This document shows, one piece after another, positions 37,218 to 39,464 of a stretch of 39,464 nt of DNA (position 1 is the first letter of the stretch; every line of letters begins with the position of its first letter). The DNA lies in the NCBI RefSeq assembly GCF_021287045.1, contig NZ_JAJTBG010000021.1, positions 1 to 39,464 of the forward strand, written 5' to 3'. The stretch comes from Oryzomicrobium sp. Its GTDB lineage: Bacteria > Pseudomonadota > Gammaproteobacteria > Burkholderiales > Rhodocyclaceae. The notes under the pieces are model-generated. The model worked only from the letters and a program-made list of their open reading frames with translations. It ran no database searches and was not told the DNA's origin. A program made the position numbers and the translations under genes.

Positions 37218-37766
37218 TTAAACCAGGTCGTCGGCAGTGGCGCCTTCGGCGATGTCATCGAATTCGTCATCGCTCGCGGCCCCGCCGCCGGCGAAGGCAT
37301 CGCCGTCGCGGAAGAACTGCACGCCGCGCAGGCTGGCATTCACGCGCTTGCCGTAGTTGTTGTCCTGCGCCCACAGCTCGATGCTGGCGTTGACGTAGCA
37401 ACCGGCGTAGGGCTTGCCGTCTTGCTCGGTCAGCGGGGTCTTGTCCTTGTCGATGACCAGCGGGCGGGTGGCGCTACGGGCGGACACATACAGGTTGCCG
37501 GGGAAGCCGTCGTAGTTGGACTTGAGGTCGCCGTCGTGCAGGGCCACCTTGTCCTGGGCGCGCATTTGCTTGAGGACGGCGTCGGCCTTGGCGCCCCACT
37601 TGTCCTTGGCAACCTGCTCAATGGCCTGGTTGAGGGCCTTGACCTGGGGGTCGGCGGGGTCGAGCAGGAAGGAGGCGGAAAACGCCGGCTTGCCCTCGCC
37701 GTTCACGGTCTTGGCTTCGAACAGCACCGGGAAGGCCAGGCGCACGTTGTTGAGTTTCACTTTCAT
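37218..37766 (-). CDS. Enc34-type ssDNA-binding protein (DUF2815)
   Basis: 182-residue OB-fold single-stranded DNA-binding protein of phages. The N-terminus MKVKLNNVRLAFPVLFEA and the segments FSASFLLDP, PYAGCYVNASIELWAQDN and NASLRGVQFFRDGDAF are family hallmarks. The C-terminus is acidic (SDDEFDDIAEG...DDLV), as in SSBs that recruit partner proteins. A strong GAGGAG ribosome site lies at the end of the preceding small gene. Confidence 0.92.
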   Translation of the reverse strand: MKVKLNNVRLAFPVLFEAKTVNGEGKPAFSASFLLDPADPQVKALNQAIEQVAKDKWGAKADAVLKQMRAQDKVALHDGDLKSNYDGFPGNLYVSARSATRPLVIDKDKTPLTEQDGKPYAGCYVNASIELWAQDNNYGKRVNASLRGVQFFRDGDAFAGGGAASDDEFDDIAEGATADDLV

Positions 37767-37770
37767 GGTC

Positions 37771-37944
37771 TTACTCCTCGATCTTGAAAAATTGGGGGTA
37801 CTGCTGTTTGATCCGCTGCGTGGTTTTCTCGATGGCCTTCTGCCGCCGCAGCGGATCGGCAGGGGGGATTTCGGTGGCAGCCGCCATTTGCAGGGCAGCG
37901 ATGGCCGGGGGCGGGAGCAGTTGGTGAGGGGCCATGGTTTTCAT
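37771..37944 (-). CDS. 57-residue phage protein of unknown function
   Basis: [20 protein letters not shown] opens a proline-rich N-terminus; the C-terminal half is helical and basic (RRQKAIEKTTQRIKQQYPQF). It is linked on both sides: the start overlaps the stop of the DUF2800 gene by one base and the stop lies 4 bases before the ssDNA-binding protein gene. I recognise no family. Confidence 0.65.
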   Translation of the reverse strand: MKTMAPHQLLPPPAIAALQMAAATEIPPADPLRRQKAIEKTTQRIKQQYPQFFKIEE

Positions 37945-39173
37945 CAGACCAAGTCCTCCACGGGATCGAACTCATCCGCGGTGGCCTGGACCGCGAGGGC
38001 CGGGCGCTTGTCGTCAGCTGGGGCAACGCTGGGCTTGCCGTCGGATTGCGTAATGAGGGTTTGCAGCTTCGGCCACTGGCGCGGCCCGATAGCCCCGGCC
38101 TTGTGCAGCTTTTCGGCACTGGTCGGGGAAATCAGCGAGAAGTCGTACATCTCTTCCAGCTTCAAGCGCATGCCCTTCATGGCCACCTCAACTTCGGCGT
38201 CATTGCTCCAGCGGCGGGCACCGCGCCGACCCTCCACCAGCTTGAAGCCAGGTACCTCGCGCCCCGCCAGCAGTTCTATCTCGGCCGCCGCGCGGATGGC
38301 TTTGCACCAGCCCTCCACCAGATCTACGGCGCCCAGCAGGTTGCCCAGCGTGGCGTTATCAAAGGCACGGTGGATGGCGTGTTCGATCTGCGGAACCACG
38401 GGCGCGGAGGTATCGACGAAGTCATCGGCAACGGTGGTCAGCACCTGGTTGGCGAGAGCTGGGCACTTGGCCTTCGCCTTGCAAAAGCGGCACTGATCGG
38501 AGCCCGGGGCGAGGTACTTCTCGTGCAGGGCCTGATAGTTGCCGTGGTATTCGACGGCAGCGAAGCAGCGCTCGGCGCCGCGCGTGACCTTCTGGCCGAA
38601 GTCACGCAGGGCCTCGACCGGGCAATCCCATTCCGCGATGTGGTCGAGCCGGGGCTGCACAATGACCATGCGCGCCCGCTTGAAGTTGCCCAGGAACTCG
38701 TACTCGCCCAGGGCGGCCAGCGCGTAAATCTGCAACTGCTCGTTCGCGTCGGCATCGACCTTGACGCCCCGGCCATACTTCAAATCGACGATGACCAGTT
38801 CCTCACCGGCCAGGATGACCGCGTCGGACGTGCCCTTGGCGCCGGGCTCCTTGGTGATGGCCTCGATGCTCAAGCGCTGCTCGACCATCAACTCGCCACC
38901 GATGGCGCGCACATAGTCGAGGTACTTTTGCACGTGGCCGGCCATGTCCTCGGTGACTTCCCAGCCCTTGCCATTCACCTGGATGACACGGCCCAGGTAG
39001 GCGCTGGCGTCGTTGCCGTTGGTCAGGGCCATGGCCGCCAGTTCGTGCGCAGCGGTGCCCTCGTCGGCGAACTCGCTGGATTCGTCCGGGCACGTGGCCT
39101 CAAGGGCGACGCTGCCGGGGCAGTGCATCCAGCGGTGCGCGCTGCTGGGTGAAAGTTTGGCGTGCTCGCTCAT
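37944..39173 (-). CDS. Cas4/RecB-like PD-(D/E)XK nuclease (DUF2800)
   Basis: 409-residue phage protein of the DUF2800 family. Residues resembling the RecB-type nuclease core are His43 (GTAAHEL), Asp117 (KGTSDAVI), Asp130 and Lys132 (VIVDLKYG) and Gln146 (NEQLQIY). Cys18, Cys228, Cys231 and Cys237 are arranged like the Fe-S cluster ligands of Cas4 and AddB. Predicted to be a 5'-3' or end-processing nuclease in phage recombination with the neighbouring ssDNA-binding protein; that role is inference. Its start overlaps the upstream gene stop by ATGA. Confidence 0.9.
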   Translation of the reverse strand: MSEHAKLSPSSAHRWMHCPGSVALEATCPDESSEFADEGTAAHELAAMALTNGNDASAYLGRVIQVNGKGWEVTEDMAGHVQKYLDYVRAIGGELMVEQRLSIEAITKEPGAKGTSDAVILAGEELVIVDLKYGRGVKVDADANEQLQIYALAALGEYEFLGNFKRARMVIVQPRLDHIAEWDCPVEALRDFGQKVTRGAERCFAAVEYHGNYQALHEKYLAPGSDQCRFCKAKAKCPALANQVLTTVADDFVDTSAPVVPQIEHAIHRAFDNATLGNLLGAVDLVEGWCKAIRAAAEIELLAGREVPGFKLVEGRRGARRWSNDAEVEVAMKGMRLKLEEMYDFSLISPTSAEKLHKAGAIGPRQWPKLQTLITQSDGKPSVAPADDKRPALAVQATADEFDPVEDLV

Positions 39174-39464
39174 TCGGCCACCTCGTTCTCGGTTTCGACT
39201 TCGACGAACTCGCCGGAAGCGTTGAGGGAGTACCAGGCGTCGGGCTTGATGCCGTTCTCGCCCACCTTGCTGGCGCGGATGTGGATCAGGCGGCCGTCGT
39301 TCTCGTCGCGGTAGCAGAGGACAATGGCGTTGCCAGCGGTAGCGCGGGCACGGCCTTGGATGCCAAGCGAGGCCGCCACGGATTCGGTGCCTTTCACCTC
39401 GGCCGCCGACCGGTTGCCCGTGTTCGTGGCCGCCGACCGGTTGCCCGTGTTCGTGGCCGCCGAC
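39170..39464 (-). CDS. Phage protein with 9-residue tandem repeats (C-terminal part)
   Basis: A GTG at 39397 would give 75 residues, but the same frame continues upstream to the window edge through repeats of TNTGNRSAA, so the gene is almost certainly longer and cut here. After the repeats comes a conserved-looking segment, [19 protein letters not shown], then an [22 protein letters not shown] strand-rich region and an acidic tail. Asn-Thr-Gly-x-x-Ser-Ala-Ala repeats suggest a beta-solenoid. The function is unknown to me. Confidence 0.75.
   Translation of the reverse strand, partial: SAATNTGNRSAATNTGNRSAAEVKGTESVAASLGIQGRARATAGNAIVLCYRDENDGRLIHIRASKVGENGIKPDAWYSLNASGEFVEVETENEVAE
39401..39464 (-). 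repeat. 27-bp tandem repeat, in frame
   Basis: A 27-base unit is repeated without change at 39401-39427 and 39428-39454, and a third copy begins at 39455 and is cut by the window edge. Each unit encodes nine residues (TNTGNRSAA permuted). There are no spacers, so it is not a CRISPR. The copy number is unknown. Confidence 0.93.

Larger units (their letters stand above)
30875..39464 (-). mobile_element. Prophage or integrative element (left end; continues beyond the window)
   Basis: All genes from 30935 to the right edge are on the minus strand and phage-type: integrase, excisionase, helicase, nucleases, DNA polymerase, RdgC, ssDNA-binding protein. G+C drops visibly at about 30905, just after hoxC. 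The left boundary must lie between the hoxC stop (30874) and the integrase stop (30935). The other end and its att site are outside the window, so phage, phage-plasmid and other integrative elements cannot be separated. No capsid, portal or terminase gene is seen in this part. Confidence 0.88.

Noticed and set aside
39401-39464. Repeats at the right edge as part of a CRISPR array
   Set aside because: Units are contiguous without spacers and stay in frame with the downstream protein, so it is a coding tandem repeat.

Overview
The window comes from a GC-rich proteobacterial chromosome. A monomeric NADP-dependent isocitrate dehydrogenase beside aceK and rluE, and a hydrogenase gene order almost identical to the Ralstonia (Cupriavidus) hox/hyp cluster, point to a betaproteobacterium, perhaps a Rhodocyclales member. 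The taxon is inference only. The left flank (1-7670) is ordinary core genome: the 5' part of icd, the divergent isocitrate dehydrogenase kinase/phosphatase aceK, the pseudouridine synthase rluE, a 14-helix MFS exporter, a GGEEF diguanylate cyclase and a tRNA-Thr(UGU) with its own terminator.

Positions 7671-30874 hold one colinear, plus-strand membrane-bound uptake [NiFe]-hydrogenase locus: hoxK-hoxG-hoxZ, a HigA-like gene, hoxM-L-O-Q-R-T-V, hypA-B-F, a transglutaminase-like gene, hypC-D, an unrecognised HepT-like gene, hypE-X and hoxA-B-C. HoxK/HoxG are the catalytic pair, with the six proximal-cluster cysteines of oxygen-tolerant enzymes, and HoxZ passes electrons to the quinone pool. HoxM cleaves the HoxG C-terminus, and HoxL/O/Q/R/T/V and HypA-F/X build the NiFe(CN)2CO centre and the Fe-S subunit. 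HoxB/HoxC form the H2-sensing regulatory hydrogenase and HoxA is the sigma-54 activator. A canonical sigma-54 promoter, with an upstream inverted repeat and an IHF-like site, precedes hoxK (the gene-free stretch 7671-7985). A second sigma-54-like element with a perfect palindrome at the expected start point precedes hoxM. Many genes overlap by 1-11 bases, which suggests translational coupling. Three passengers are not part of the textbook cluster: the HigA-like, transglutaminase-like and HepT-like genes.

From about 30875 to the right edge everything is on the minus strand and is phage-derived: a lambda-type integrase and excisionase directly abutting the 3' end of hoxC, then (in reverse order of transcription) an SNF2-type helicase, microgenes, a VRR-NUC nuclease, a family A DNA polymerase with a 3'-5' exonuclease domain, RdgC, an Enc34-type ssDNA-binding protein (DUF2815), a Cas4/RecB-like nuclease (DUF2800), and the C-terminal part of a protein with 9-residue tandem repeats that runs off the window. 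The element sits exactly where the sensor kinase gene hoxJ would be expected, so hoxJ is either displaced to the far side of the prophage or missing. The element has its own replication module, cut by two RNA hairpins.
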